NCBI GenBank assembly: GCA_023228445.1
Contig: JALOBD010000081.1
Coordinates: forward strand, 1-10,258
From: Sphaerochaeta sp.
Lineage (GTDB): Bacteria > Spirochaetota > Spirochaetia > Sphaerochaetales > Sphaerochaetaceae
Length of the DNA: 10,258 nt
Direction: 5' to 3'
Part shown: one piece after another, positions 1-6,812 of the stretch
How positions within the stretch are numbered: the stretch's first letter is position 1
Layout: each line of letters starts with the position of its first letter
Notes under the pieces: model-generated
The model's database searches: none
Seen by the model: the letters and a program-made list of their open reading frames with translations, nothing else
What the model was told of the DNA's origin: nothing
Program-made: the position numbers and the translations under genes

Positions 1-230
1 CTGATAAGTGGATGATGGATACTGCGTACCTGACCGAGTTGATGTTCGCCCTCCCGTCGTCTGATATCCTGAGCATGTATGGAAACAGCCAAGAGATGTT
101 CGACGCCATCCAGGAGGCCGAGGTCAAGGCACTCGATCCGTCGGCGCGGTCGGTGGCGGCTATCACCGATGAGTTGATCGCCAAGATCACCTTCAATATG
201 GGACGGGGCAACTACGTCATCGTCGACTGA
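1..230 (+). CDS. ABC transporter solute-binding protein, C-terminal end (partial)
   Basis: The reading frame is open from the left edge (codons in frame from base 3) to a TGA at 228-230, so only about the last 75 residues are present. The fragment ends in GNYVIVD. It has no motif I can assign by itself. The call rests on position: it lies directly upstream of two MalF/MalG-type permeases on the same strand, where the extracellular sugar-binding protein gene normally sits. Its mostly helical look (an alanine- and glutamate-rich stretch around MFDAIQEAEVKAL) fits the C-terminal helical lobe of cluster-B sugar-binding proteins. The signal peptide and lipobox would lie outside the window. A stem-loop directly follows the gene, as is common after binding-protein genes. 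It could also be the end of an unrelated gene; the role is inferred from context. Confidence 0.6.
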   Translation, partial: DKWMMDTAYLTELMFALPSSDILSMYGNSQEMFDAIQEAEVKALDPSARSVAAITDELIAKITFNMGRGNYVIVD

Positions 231-248
231 TCACCGTCTGATGGGTAT

Positions 249-279
249 GCGCCCGAGGGTCTCCCACGGGCGCAATTTT
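249..279 (+). terminator. Stem-loop between binding-protein and permease genes (leaky terminator or mRNA-stabilising hairpin)
   Basis: Left arm GCGCCCG (249-255) pairs perfectly with right arm CGGGCGC (267-273). After one A-A mismatch the stem continues with GGG (257-259) against CCC (263-265), leaving a three-base TCT loop. It is followed by AATTTT (274-279), a short and imperfect T-tract. The 79-base gap holding it contains no gene. In maltose-type operons a hairpin at this position typically lets the binding protein be made in excess over the membrane parts. The weak T-tract argues for partial read-through or 3'-end protection rather than full termination, since the permease gene has no obvious promoter of its own. 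Confidence 0.75.
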
Positions 280-309
280 GAGGGTGCGAGGGTTTGAAGA
301 GGAGTTCAC

Positions 310-1275
310 ATGGATCAAAGTGCTGATTTGCTACTGAAGGACAGAGCCACGTTGACCGCTGACCGGAAGGCGATCAAGCGAAAGCAACGGTTTCCATTCT
401 TGATGATGTTGCCGTTCTTCGTCCCGGTCATCGTCTTCGTCGTTGTCCCGATCATCCTGATGCTGGTCATGTCCTTCACCGACATGAAGTTCACGCTGAA
501 GTGGAACTTCATCGGCTTTGATAACTACCGGAGGATCTTCGGGTATCCTGATATGTCGAAGATCCTGGCCCGTACCCTTCTCTTGGTGGTGGGCAACACG
601 ACGTTGTCGGTCCTCGGGTCGATCTTTGTCGTCGTGATCACCACCTACTACCTCGATATCGTCTATCGCCGCAAGAACCTCGGTTTGCTCTTTCGGATCA
701 TCTGGTTGATCCCCAACCTCACGCCGACGATCGTCTTCATGTTCATCTGGCGCTTCATGTTCGGCCCCGAGGGGTATGGGATGATCAACAAGATGCTGGC
801 GGCCATCGGGCTTCCGGCGATGAACTGGTTCACCAACTGGTCGATGCAACTGCTGTTGGCCTCGATGAGCTTGAGCTCGGCATCGGGTTCGATCATCCTC
901 TTCAGCTCGGCGATCCGGCAGATTCCTGAGTCGATCGTCCAGAGTGCAAAGGTCGATGGGGCGGGCAACTTCTACATCTGCAGGCGGATTGTCCTGCCGT
1001 ACCTACGGTGGCCCATCACCCAAAAGACGCTGTGGAGTATCCTGGGCAACTTCACCGCCTACGAGTCGATCAGGCTGTTGACCGGCGGGGGCCCGATGGG
1101 CTCGACGGTCACCTACGCCTACTACATCTATCAGAATGCCTACCAGTACCACACCTACGGGTACGGGGCGGCGCTCTCGGTCTTCATGGTCCTCATGTCG
1201 ATTACCATGGGCCTGATCATGTTGCGTGTCTTCCAGGTGGACAAGCAGCTGCGCGTACCGCGCATGGACATATAG
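310..1275 (+). CDS. Sugar ABC transporter permease, MalF/UgpA type
   Basis: One of the two membrane subunits of a CUT1-type sugar importer in the inner membrane; 321 residues, normal for UgpA-like proteins (MalF itself is longer). About six hydrophobic segments are visible, near residues 29-54, 90-112, 126-150, 178-201, 239-255 and 285-308, after a basic cytoplasmic N-terminus. The cytoplasmic EAA loop that docks on the ATPase lies at about 211-230. It reads SAKVDGAG, then IVLP, so the first residues of the EAA consensus are replaced while the D-G-A core and final L-P are kept. The start is supported by AAGAGGAG at 297-304, five bases before the ATG. The stop codon lies inside the ribosome binding site of the next permease gene, so the two are probably translationally coupled. 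The substrate cannot be read from the permease; the operon suggests a glucuronide or related glycoside. Confidence 0.93.
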   Translation: MDQSADLLLKDRATLTADRKAIKRKQRFPFLMMLPFFVPVIVFVVVPIILMLVMSFTDMKFTLKWNFIGFDNYRRIFGYPDMSKILARTLLLVVGNTTLSVLGSIFVVVITTYYLDIVYRRKNLGLLFRIIWLIPNLTPTIVFMFIWRFMFGPEGYGMINKMLAAIGLPAMNWFTNWSMQLLLASMSLSSASGSIILFSSAIRQIPESIVQSAKVDGAGNFYICRRIVLPYLRWPITQKTLWSILGNFTAYESIRLLTGGGPMGSTVTYAYYIYQNAYQYHTYGYGAALSVFMVLMSITMGLIMLRVFQVDKQLRVPRMDI

Positions 1276-1287
1276 GAGGAGGCCTGT

Positions 1288-2157
1288 ATGAGTGATTCAA
1301 AAACACTGCGACTTGGACGAATGCGCGATGATGACCGTCCCTACGGGGTCTGGAAGTTCCTCCTCGTCATCCTGGTATTCTCTGCTGTGATTCTTGTTCC
1401 CTACGGGTGGCTCATCACCTCCGCCTTCCGTGATACCAGCGGGGCATGGACACTCTCCAACTGGTCGTTCCTCGTCAAAGAGACCCAGCTTCGCAGGGGC
1501 ATCCACCTTCCACCGGCGATCAAGCCGCTGATGTCGAGCTTCTCCTTTGCCATCATCATGGCTGCGAGCGTGGTCACCATCACCGTCCCCGCCGCCTATG
1601 CCCTCTCACGAACCGAATTTCAAGGCCGCCGGTTGATGGCAAAGCTCCTGATCGTCCTCGACGCCTTCCCCCAGGTCGCCCTTTTGACGAGTTTCATCAT
1701 GCTGCTGAGCAAGATGCACCTGGTCAACAAGCTCATCGGCGTCGTCTTCCTGAAGGTCGCCATGTACCTGCCCGGCTCGATCTGGCTCATGAAAGGCTTC
1801 TTCGACCACATCTCTTGGGATATCGAGTGGGCATCCATCGTCGACGGAGCGTCCCGGTTCAAGACGTTCTTGCGCATCATCGTGCCGGCGGCGAAGCCGG
1901 GGATCTCGGTTATCTTGGTCAACTCGTTCCTCAGTGGCTGGGGAGAGTACATCCTCATCAACCTCTTCATCTCCGGTCACTCGGCCACGATGTCCAGCTT
2001 CATTGGGGCGATGATGGATGGTGAGGACGGACGGTACCTGGTACCACCAGGGGTATTGGCAGCAGCGTGCTTCTTCTACATCATCCCGGTAATCATCACG
2101 TTCGCCGTATCACAGAAAACACTACTACAGGTCAGACAGGGAGGGAGCAAGCAATGA
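1288..2157 (+). CDS. Sugar ABC transporter permease, MalG/UgpE type
   Basis: Second membrane subunit of the importer; 289 residues, typical for MalG/UgpE-like proteins. Hydrophobic segments are near residues 22-44, 83-107, 119-141, 147-170, 200-222 and 257-277. The EAA loop at about 180-200 keeps the A-x-x-D-G-A core (ASIVDGAS) and ends RIIVP, the usual contact with the ATPase Q-loop region. The start has a very strong ribosome binding site, AGGAGGAGG at 1274-1282, which overlaps the stop codon of the preceding permease. The end overlaps the start of the ATPase gene in an ATGA arrangement (2154-2157), giving tight coupling. The polar region between the first two membrane segments is the periplasmic P1 loop. 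The protein should form a heterodimer with the upstream permease. Confidence 0.93.
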   Translation: MSDSKTLRLGRMRDDDRPYGVWKFLLVILVFSAVILVPYGWLITSAFRDTSGAWTLSNWSFLVKETQLRRGIHLPPAIKPLMSSFSFAIIMAASVVTITVPAAYALSRTEFQGRRLMAKLLIVLDAFPQVALLTSFIMLLSKMHLVNKLIGVVFLKVAMYLPGSIWLMKGFFDHISWDIEWASIVDGASRFKTFLRIIVPAAKPGISVILVNSFLSGWGEYILINLFISGHSATMSSFIGAMMDGEDGRYLVPPGVLAAACFFYIIPVIITFAVSQKTLLQVRQGGSKQ

Positions 2158-3263
2158 GCGAACCCATGATTAGATTGGAGAATATCGGCAAATCCTACGA
2201 CGGGAGGACCTATGCCGTGCGCGGAATGGATCTCACCATCGAGAAGGGAGATTTTGTGGCGCTGCTCGGACCGTCGGGGTGTGGCAAGAGCACCACCTTG
2301 ATGATGCTCTGCGGCCTCTACCGACCCACCGAAGGGAGCATCTACTTCAACGGACGGTATGTGAACAACATCCTTCCCAAGGACCGGAACATCGGGATGG
2401 TCTTCCAAAGCTACGCCCTCTACCCCAATATGAACGTCTTTGAGAACATCGCCTTTCCACTCAAACAGCTGAAGCACCTCTCCAAGCGTGAGATTCGAAA
2501 ACGGGTGCAGGAGGTGGCCAACACGGTCAAGATCCCCGAGCTGCTCCATCGCATGCCCTCCCAGCTCTCCGGTGGCCAGCAACAGCGTGTGGCGATGTGC
2601 CGCGCACTGGTAAAGGATCCCGACATCCTGTTGCTCGATGAACCGATGTCCAACCTCGATGCCCGCCTCAAGCTCGAGATTCGTGACGAGATCAAGAAAC
2701 TACAGGAGCGGCTGGCTCTTACGGCCATCATCGTCACCCACGACCAAGAGGAGGCGATGGCCATCTCATCGCACATCGCCGTCATCGACCAGGGGTCGAT
2801 CCAGCAGTACGCCGCCCCGGATGTGCTCTACAATCGTCCCAAGAACCTCTTTGTTGCCTCGTTCATCGGGACCCCCCCGATGAACTTCATCACCGGTACG
2901 CTCGAGCCCATGGGAGAGGATTTTGTCTGTATCACCGCTGGCGGGAACATCACTATTCCCGCAGCCTTGATCGATTGCGACCTGCTCACCTCACGCAGTG
3001 TGGTACTGGGCATCAGACCCCACAACTTCAAGGTGGTGCAAAGCCGGGAGAATGCTCTTACGCTGAGCGTTGACTACATCGAGCACCTCGGCAAAGAGAA
3101 CCTCTACCGGTGCCAGATGGCGGAGACCAGCATCAGGGTCATCACCGCCATTGATGAGCGCTATCCCACCGATGAGCCACTCTCTGTGCAAATCGACCTA
3201 AAAATGCTTAATATCTTCGATGAAGGAAGCGGGGACAACATCACCTGCGATGTAGTCGTGTAG
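2154..3263 (+). CDS. Sugar ABC transporter ATP-binding protein, MsmK/UgpC/MalK family
   Basis: Cytoplasmic ATPase that powers the importer; 369 residues, the usual MalK/UgpC size. Walker A GPSGCGKST is at 39-47, the Q-loop glutamine at 85, signature LSGGQQQR at 138-145, Walker B ILLLDEP at 158-164, D-loop SNLD at 166-169 and the switch histidine in THDQEE at 196. After about residue 235 comes the MalK-type regulatory/TOBE region, with GIRPHNF near 286-292 and a final beta-rich segment. The start chosen is the ATG at 2154, preceded by AGGGAGGGAG (2138-2147), because this gives the family N-terminus; a longer in-frame extension to 2067 lies inside the permease gene and is not family-like. The stop codon is part of the next gene's ribosome binding site. 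ATPases of this class are sometimes shared between several importers, so it may serve more than this one. Confidence 0.96.
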   Translation: MSEPMIRLENIGKSYDGRTYAVRGMDLTIEKGDFVALLGPSGCGKSTTLMMLCGLYRPTEGSIYFNGRYVNNILPKDRNIGMVFQSYALYPNMNVFENIAFPLKQLKHLSKREIRKRVQEVANTVKIPELLHRMPSQLSGGQQQRVAMCRALVKDPDILLLDEPMSNLDARLKLEIRDEIKKLQERLALTAIIVTHDQEEAMAISSHIAVIDQGSIQQYAAPDVLYNRPKNLFVASFIGTPPMNFITGTLEPMGEDFVCITAGGNITIPAALIDCDLLTSRSVVLGIRPHNFKVVQSRENALTLSVDYIEHLGKENLYRCQMAETSIRVITAIDERYPTDEPLSVQIDLKMLNIFDEGSGDNITCDVVV

Positions 3264-3273
3264 GAGGTGCGCA

Positions 3274-4134
3274 ATGCAATTTCTAGGAACGGCGGCAGCC
3301 GATGCGATGCCGGGTCCCTTTTGTGAGTGCTGGATCTGTCAGGAGGCACGCAGGGAGCCGGCGAGGAACCGGCTGCGCAGCCTCTTCCTCCTCGATGAGG
3401 AGAACATCATCGATTGTGGCCCCGATCTTGCTGCCGCGTGCATGAAGTGGCAAGTCAACCTCTCATCCTTGAAAAATATATTTTTGACCCACACCCATGA
3501 GGATCACCTCTGTGTATCGAATGCCGGCCTCCTCATCATGTCCCGAACCCGGGCCGGGGTGCCGGTCGACCTGTACCTCTCCCACGAGGCGTATGAGACA
3601 CTCTCCGACTCCCATGAGCGGTTGGGCAGCCCGTACGCCCATCTCGATGCGGTGAAGTCGGTCGATCGGGCGGTGGTGCGCTTCCACCCCGTCACACTCT
3701 TCCAGCCGTTCACCGTTGATGGCTACCAGGTCTTCGCCGTGCCCACCACCCACCACGTATCCGAGCGGGAGCGGGCGATCAACTACCTCTTCACCCTGCC
3801 CGATGGGCGAACCCTCCTCTACGCGTGCGACACCGGAATCTACCCGAGCGAGAGCGTCGAGGCGCTTGCCGGCCGGGCCATCGACATCCTCATCATGGAG
3901 GCGACCTTCGGTTCCAGGACCGATAATGACATCACCTCCCACCTCAACGCCACCGCTTTCCTGCGGCAGCTGGACACCTTTGGAGCGCGGGCCATCATCA
4001 CTGAGCGGACGAAGGTCTATGCCACGCACATCAACCACAAGCATGAATTCAACCATGAGCAGTACCAGGCGTTCTTCGATGAGCGAGCTCCGTTGCCCGT
4101 GGTGGTGGCCTGTGATGGCTTGATGGTCGACTGA
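3274..4134 (+). CDS. PhnP-like metallo-beta-lactamase-fold hydrolase
   Basis: A 286-residue metal-dependent hydrolase with no signal peptide, so cytoplasmic. The fold's metal ligands are visible: HTHEDH at 73-78, a histidine at 160 or 161 (THHV), D186 in CDTG, and H252. It also has C17-x-C19-x-x-C22 near the N-terminus and H255 three residues after H252. From memory, E. coli PhnP uses the same spacing (Cys21, Cys23, Cys26, His225) for its structural zinc, so this is the PhnP-type branch rather than a beta-lactamase or RNase Z. PhnP hydrolyses 5-phosphoribosyl 1,2-cyclic phosphate in the C-P lyase pathway, but no phn genes are present here. A sugar cyclic-phosphodiesterase, or a lactonase like the related-fold UlaG, are possible roles. 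AGGAGGTG at 3262-3269 supports the start and overlaps the ATPase stop codon, placing it in the transporter operon. Confidence 0.85.
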   Translation: MQFLGTAAADAMPGPFCECWICQEARREPARNRLRSLFLLDEENIIDCGPDLAAACMKWQVNLSSLKNIFLTHTHEDHLCVSNAGLLIMSRTRAGVPVDLYLSHEAYETLSDSHERLGSPYAHLDAVKSVDRAVVRFHPVTLFQPFTVDGYQVFAVPTTHHVSERERAINYLFTLPDGRTLLYACDTGIYPSESVEALAGRAIDILIMEATFGSRTDNDITSHLNATAFLRQLDTFGARAIITERTKVYATHINHKHEFNHEQYQAFFDERAPLPVVVACDGLMVD

Positions 4135-4146
4135 CAGGAGGCCACG

Positions 4147-4177
4147 GGTATCTCTTGGCATTCAATGCGATGATACC
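4147..4177. promoter_or_regulatory. Nested inverted repeat upstream of the glucuronidase gene (possible operator or hairpin)
   Basis: Outer arms GGTATC (4147-4152) and GATACC (4172-4177) are perfect complements. Nested between them is a near-perfect short palindrome, GCATT-C-AATGC (4158-4168). The spacers between outer and inner arms are 5 and 3 bases, so the centre is slightly offset. No good -35/-10 pair accompanies it (TTGGCA at 4155-4160 has no -10 at the right distance). It lies in the largest gap of the operon (4135-4221), just before the glucuronidase gene. It may be an operator for a dimeric repressor, such as the DeoR-type protein encoded downstream, or an mRNA structure that tunes expression of the second half of the operon. 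Function is inferred only. Confidence 0.35.
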
Positions 4178-4208
4178 ATCCCCAGGGCAGGACGTACCGG
4201 TGCATGAC

Positions 4209-4216
4209 AAGGAGGA
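4209..4216 (+). promoter_or_regulatory. Ribosome binding site that fixes the glucuronidase start
   Basis: AAGGAGGA lies five bases before the ATG at 4222. The earlier in-frame ATG at 4204 sits upstream of this site and has no comparable ribosome binding site, so 4222 is the likely start. The resulting N-terminus, MLYP, also lines up with the MLRP start of E. coli UidA. Confidence 0.8.
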
Positions 4217-4221
4217 AGCGA

Positions 4222-5979
4222 ATGCTCTACCCACAGAATAGCCGTTCAAGACTCTCTGTCCCGTTGGATGGGATCTGGCAGTTCAAGCTGCTGGACGCTC
4301 CCCATGACGCGGGCCAACCGCTGGCTGGGGGGTGCTTGATGCCGGTCCCCTCCTCGTACAACGATATCTACGAGGGGCGCGAAATGCGCGACCACGTCGC
4401 TCAGGTCGTCTATGAGCGCACCTTCTTCCTGCCCCCCATTGGCGGTGACCGGGTGGCACTCCTTCGCTTCGACAGCGTCACCCACCATGGAGAGGTCTAC
4501 CTCAACGGGATGCCCCTCGGTAGCCACAAAGGTGGTTTCCTCCCCTTTGAGTTCGATGTGACGGACCGGGTGGACCGGGAGCAAGAGAATCGATTGACCG
4601 TGGTGGTGGACAACATCCTCGACCACACGACCCTGCCGGTGGGGACAGTCGAGGAGCGTACCTTCCCTGCAATCGGGACGCGTCGGGTGAACCTGCCGAA
4701 CTTCGACTTCTTCAACTACAGCGGCATCCATCGCCCGGTGACGTTGAACCTGCTGCCCCGTCACCACATCAGCGACATCACCTTCGACGGAAGGGGAGAC
4801 GGAAGCTTTACCTGTCGGGTGGAGTGTGGGGGAGAGAGCCCGGTGGAGGTCTCGATCAAAGATGGCGACCGCATCCTCTGGAGCGGGGTAGGCAGAGAGC
4901 ACCACGGCACGGTGGACTCGATCATCGCCTGGGATGTTGATGAGCCCAAGCTCTACGACCTGGAGGTGGTCAGTGGGGAGGACTCCTATACACTGGCCGT
5001 CGGCTTCAGGAGCGTCGAGACCAAAAGGGACGGCCTTTACCTGAATGGGAGGCGCGTCTACCTCAAAGGCTTTGGCAAACATGAGGATAGCCCGGTGGGA
5101 GGCAGACGACTCGACCAGGTGTACAACGTCAAGGACCTGGCGCTCATGAAGTGGATGGGTGCCAACTCACTGCGAACCTGCCACTACCCGTACAGCGAAC
5201 AGTTTCTGGACCTCTGTGACCGGATGGGAATCTTGGTCATCGGCGAGACATCGGCGGTGGGGATGCACACCACGTTCACTGCCACCGGCATGAAGATTGA
5301 TGTGCACACTCCCACCTGGCAGACGCTCGCCACCGCGTCACACCACCGCGATGTGATTCGCGACATGATCGCTCGAGACAAGAACCATCCCTGCATCATC
5401 ATGTGGTCGATCGCCAACGAACCGGCGAGCGAAGAAGCGGGTGCCCGCAACTACTTCGAGCCGCTCTTCGCCCTTGCCCGAGAGCTCGACCCACACCGGC
5501 GGCCGGTCACCTTCGCAACCCACGGGGAGGCGAGCTGGGATACCTGTGAAGTGGCTCCCCTCTGCGATGTGTTGATGCTCAACCGGTACTTCGGGTGGTA
5601 CCATGAGGAGGGTAACATCGAGGTAGGGGCGGCAATGCTCAGACAAGAGCTCGACTGCTACCATGAAACCTACCCGAACCTGCCCATCATGCTCGGAGAG
5701 TTTGGCGCCGATGCCGTGGCGGGGCTTCACGACAGTACCCCCACCATGTTCAGCGAGGAGTTTCAGAGAGACCTCATAGCCGCTTACTGCGCCGTATTGG
5801 ATGCCAAGGAGTACATCTTTGGTGAACATGTGTGGAACTTCGCCGACTTCGCCACCGCCGAATCGGTCAAGCGCGTGCAGGGGAACAAGAAGGGGGTCTT
5901 CACCCGGGAGCGCAAGCCTAAGATGTGCGCTTGGTATCTGAAGGATCGGTGGGGAAGAGAGAACAATGGTAATCGATAG
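4222..5979 (+). CDS. uidA: Beta-glucuronidase, glycoside hydrolase family 2
   Basis: Hydrolyses beta-D-glucuronides to glucuronate plus aglycone, in the cytoplasm (no signal peptide). The 585 residues align along most of E. coli UidA (603): N-terminal jelly-roll sugar-binding domain at about 1-180 (LRFDSVTHHG, FFNYSGIHR), immunoglobulin-like domain at about 181-275, and TIM barrel from about 276 (GFGKHED, RTCHYPY). The acid/base is E400 in SIANEP and the nucleophile E493 in LGEFGAD. LNRYFGWY (453-460) matches the active-site tyrosine region. GNKKG at 554-558 gives N555 and K557, the N-x-K pair that binds the glucuronate carboxylate and separates glucuronidases from beta-galactosidases. The active-site loop after ETSAVG is about four residues shorter than in E. 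coli. The 3' end overlaps the PHP gene by 14 bases. The ABC importer upstream presumably replaces the UidB symporter of E. coli. Confidence 0.93.
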   Translation: MLYPQNSRSRLSVPLDGIWQFKLLDAPHDAGQPLAGGCLMPVPSSYNDIYEGREMRDHVAQVVYERTFFLPPIGGDRVALLRFDSVTHHGEVYLNGMPLGSHKGGFLPFEFDVTDRVDREQENRLTVVVDNILDHTTLPVGTVEERTFPAIGTRRVNLPNFDFFNYSGIHRPVTLNLLPRHHISDITFDGRGDGSFTCRVECGGESPVEVSIKDGDRILWSGVGREHHGTVDSIIAWDVDEPKLYDLEVVSGEDSYTLAVGFRSVETKRDGLYLNGRRVYLKGFGKHEDSPVGGRRLDQVYNVKDLALMKWMGANSLRTCHYPYSEQFLDLCDRMGILVIGETSAVGMHTTFTATGMKIDVHTPTWQTLATASHHRDVIRDMIARDKNHPCIIMWSIANEPASEEAGARNYFEPLFALARELDPHRRPVTFATHGEASWDTCEVAPLCDVLMLNRYFGWYHEEGNIEVGAAMLRQELDCYHETYPNLPIMLGEFGADAVAGLHDSTPTMFSEEFQRDLIAAYCAVLDAKEYIFGEHVWNFADFATAESVKRVQGNKKGVFTRERKPKMCAWYLKDRWGRENNGNR

Positions 5980-6751
5980 TCATGTCCACTCCCGCTTCTC
6001 GTACGATGGCCACGATACAATCTCTGCGCTGCTCGAGGGTGCCATCGCAGAGGGTGTGGCTGTACTTACCGTGACCGACCACTGTGATATCCGATCCCAT
6101 CGCAATGGACACGAGCCCTACTTTGCCTCACTGGAGGAGCGACGCAGAGCACTGCTTGCTGCCAGGCAAGCGTTGGGTGACCCCTTGGTGGTGTTGGATG
6201 GGATCGAACTTGGCGACATCGGCAATGGGCCGGAGCTCGCCCTCTCGCACCTCAACTCCTACCCCTACGACTTTGTCCTCGGTAGTGTCCACCATGCCCT
6301 GGATGGCTCGCCGGTGGACATCTACCGCGATGACCCGCACATGGTGGTCGAGTTGTACTTTATGGAGTTGGAGCGCATGGTCGAATGGGGGCACTTCGAC
6401 AGCCTCGCCCACCTGGATTACCCTATCTTCCTCTGGAAGGCGCCCGGGCCCACGTTCCGCCGCTTCGAGGCGCAGATCAACCGGGTGTTGAAGCGCCTGG
6501 CCGAGCAGGGGAAGGCGCTGGAGGTGAATGCCTCCGGGCTCTTTCGGGATGTGGGTCGAGTCGGTCCCGAACCCTGGGTCTTGGAACGCTTCAAGGAGTA
6601 CGGTGGACGGTACATCACCGTGGGAAGCGACTCCCACTGGGCCAAGGACATCGGCAGAGGGATCACAGAGGCGTATGAGGTCATCAGGCAGGCGGGCTTC
6701 GACCAGATCGTCTACTACCGGAGTCGGGTCCCCGTCACCGTCAAGATTTAG
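5966..6751 (+). CDS. PHP-domain phosphoesterase, histidinol-phosphatase (HisK) like
   Basis: A 261-residue metal-dependent phosphoesterase of the polymerase-and-histidinol-phosphatase superfamily, cytoplasmic. The metal-binding motifs appear in family order: DSHVHS (H6, H8), TDHCD (37-41), GIELG (E81), GSVHH (H109), AHLDYP (H149) and GSDSH (D222, H224). This layout is that of HisK-type histidinol-phosphate phosphatases. No histidine biosynthesis gene is near, and the gene overlaps the glucuronidase by 14 bases, so the substrate is more likely a sugar phosphate or phosphodiester from the same pathway. The start ATG follows a purine-rich GGGGAAGAGAG (5951-5961), weaker than other ribosome binding sites here, as expected for coupling by overlap. 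A true histidinol phosphatase placed here by chance cannot be excluded. Confidence 0.85.
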   Translation: MVIDSHVHSRFSYDGHDTISALLEGAIAEGVAVLTVTDHCDIRSHRNGHEPYFASLEERRRALLAARQALGDPLVVLDGIELGDIGNGPELALSHLNSYPYDFVLGSVHHALDGSPVDIYRDDPHMVVELYFMELERMVEWGHFDSLAHLDYPIFLWKAPGPTFRRFEAQINRVLKRLAEQGKALEVNASGLFRDVGRVGPEPWVLERFKEYGGRYITVGSDSHWAKDIGRGITEAYEVIRQAGFDQIVYYRSRVPVTVKI

Positions 6752-6777
6752 GCAGCGTTCAGCCACGCACGGTTTGG

Positions 6778-6806
6778 TTGACAGGCCACAGGCGATGTGA
6801 AACGAT
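6778..6806 (+). promoter_or_regulatory. Possible promoter for the DeoR-type regulator gene
   Basis: A perfect TTGACA (-35) at 6778-6783 is followed 17 bases later by AACGAT (6801-6806), which matches only three of six -10 positions. Transcription would begin at about 6812-6814, that is, at the regulator's own start codon. This fits the absence of a good ribosome binding site but depends on a poor -10. The rest of the 61-base gap between the PHP and regulator genes shows no terminator or clear palindrome, so read-through from the operon is also possible. Confidence 0.3.
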
Positions 6807-6812
6807 GAGTCC

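Noticed and set aside
331..849. A 172-codon minus-strand frame inside the first permease gene
   Set aside because: Very rich in Asp, Glu, His and Arg with no domain; it is the complement of a hydrophobic membrane-protein coding sequence.
2067..2153. Upstream in-frame extension of the ATPase gene
   Set aside because: It lies inside the permease gene and adds 29 residues foreign to the family; the ATG at 2154 has a good ribosome binding site and the normal N-terminus.
3274..4134. RNase Z, beta-lactamase or glyoxalase II assignment for the MBL-fold protein
   Set aside because: The N-terminal C-x-C-x-x-C and the H-x-x-H spacing point to the PhnP branch, and the operon context does not fit these roles.
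4155..4183. TTGGCA as the -35 of an internal promoter before the glucuronidase gene
   Set aside because: No acceptable -10 sequence lies 16-18 bases downstream.
4246..5082. A 278-codon minus-strand frame opposite the glucuronidase gene
   Set aside because: The plus-strand gene aligns with UidA through this whole stretch, and the antisense frame shows no motif or ribosome binding site.
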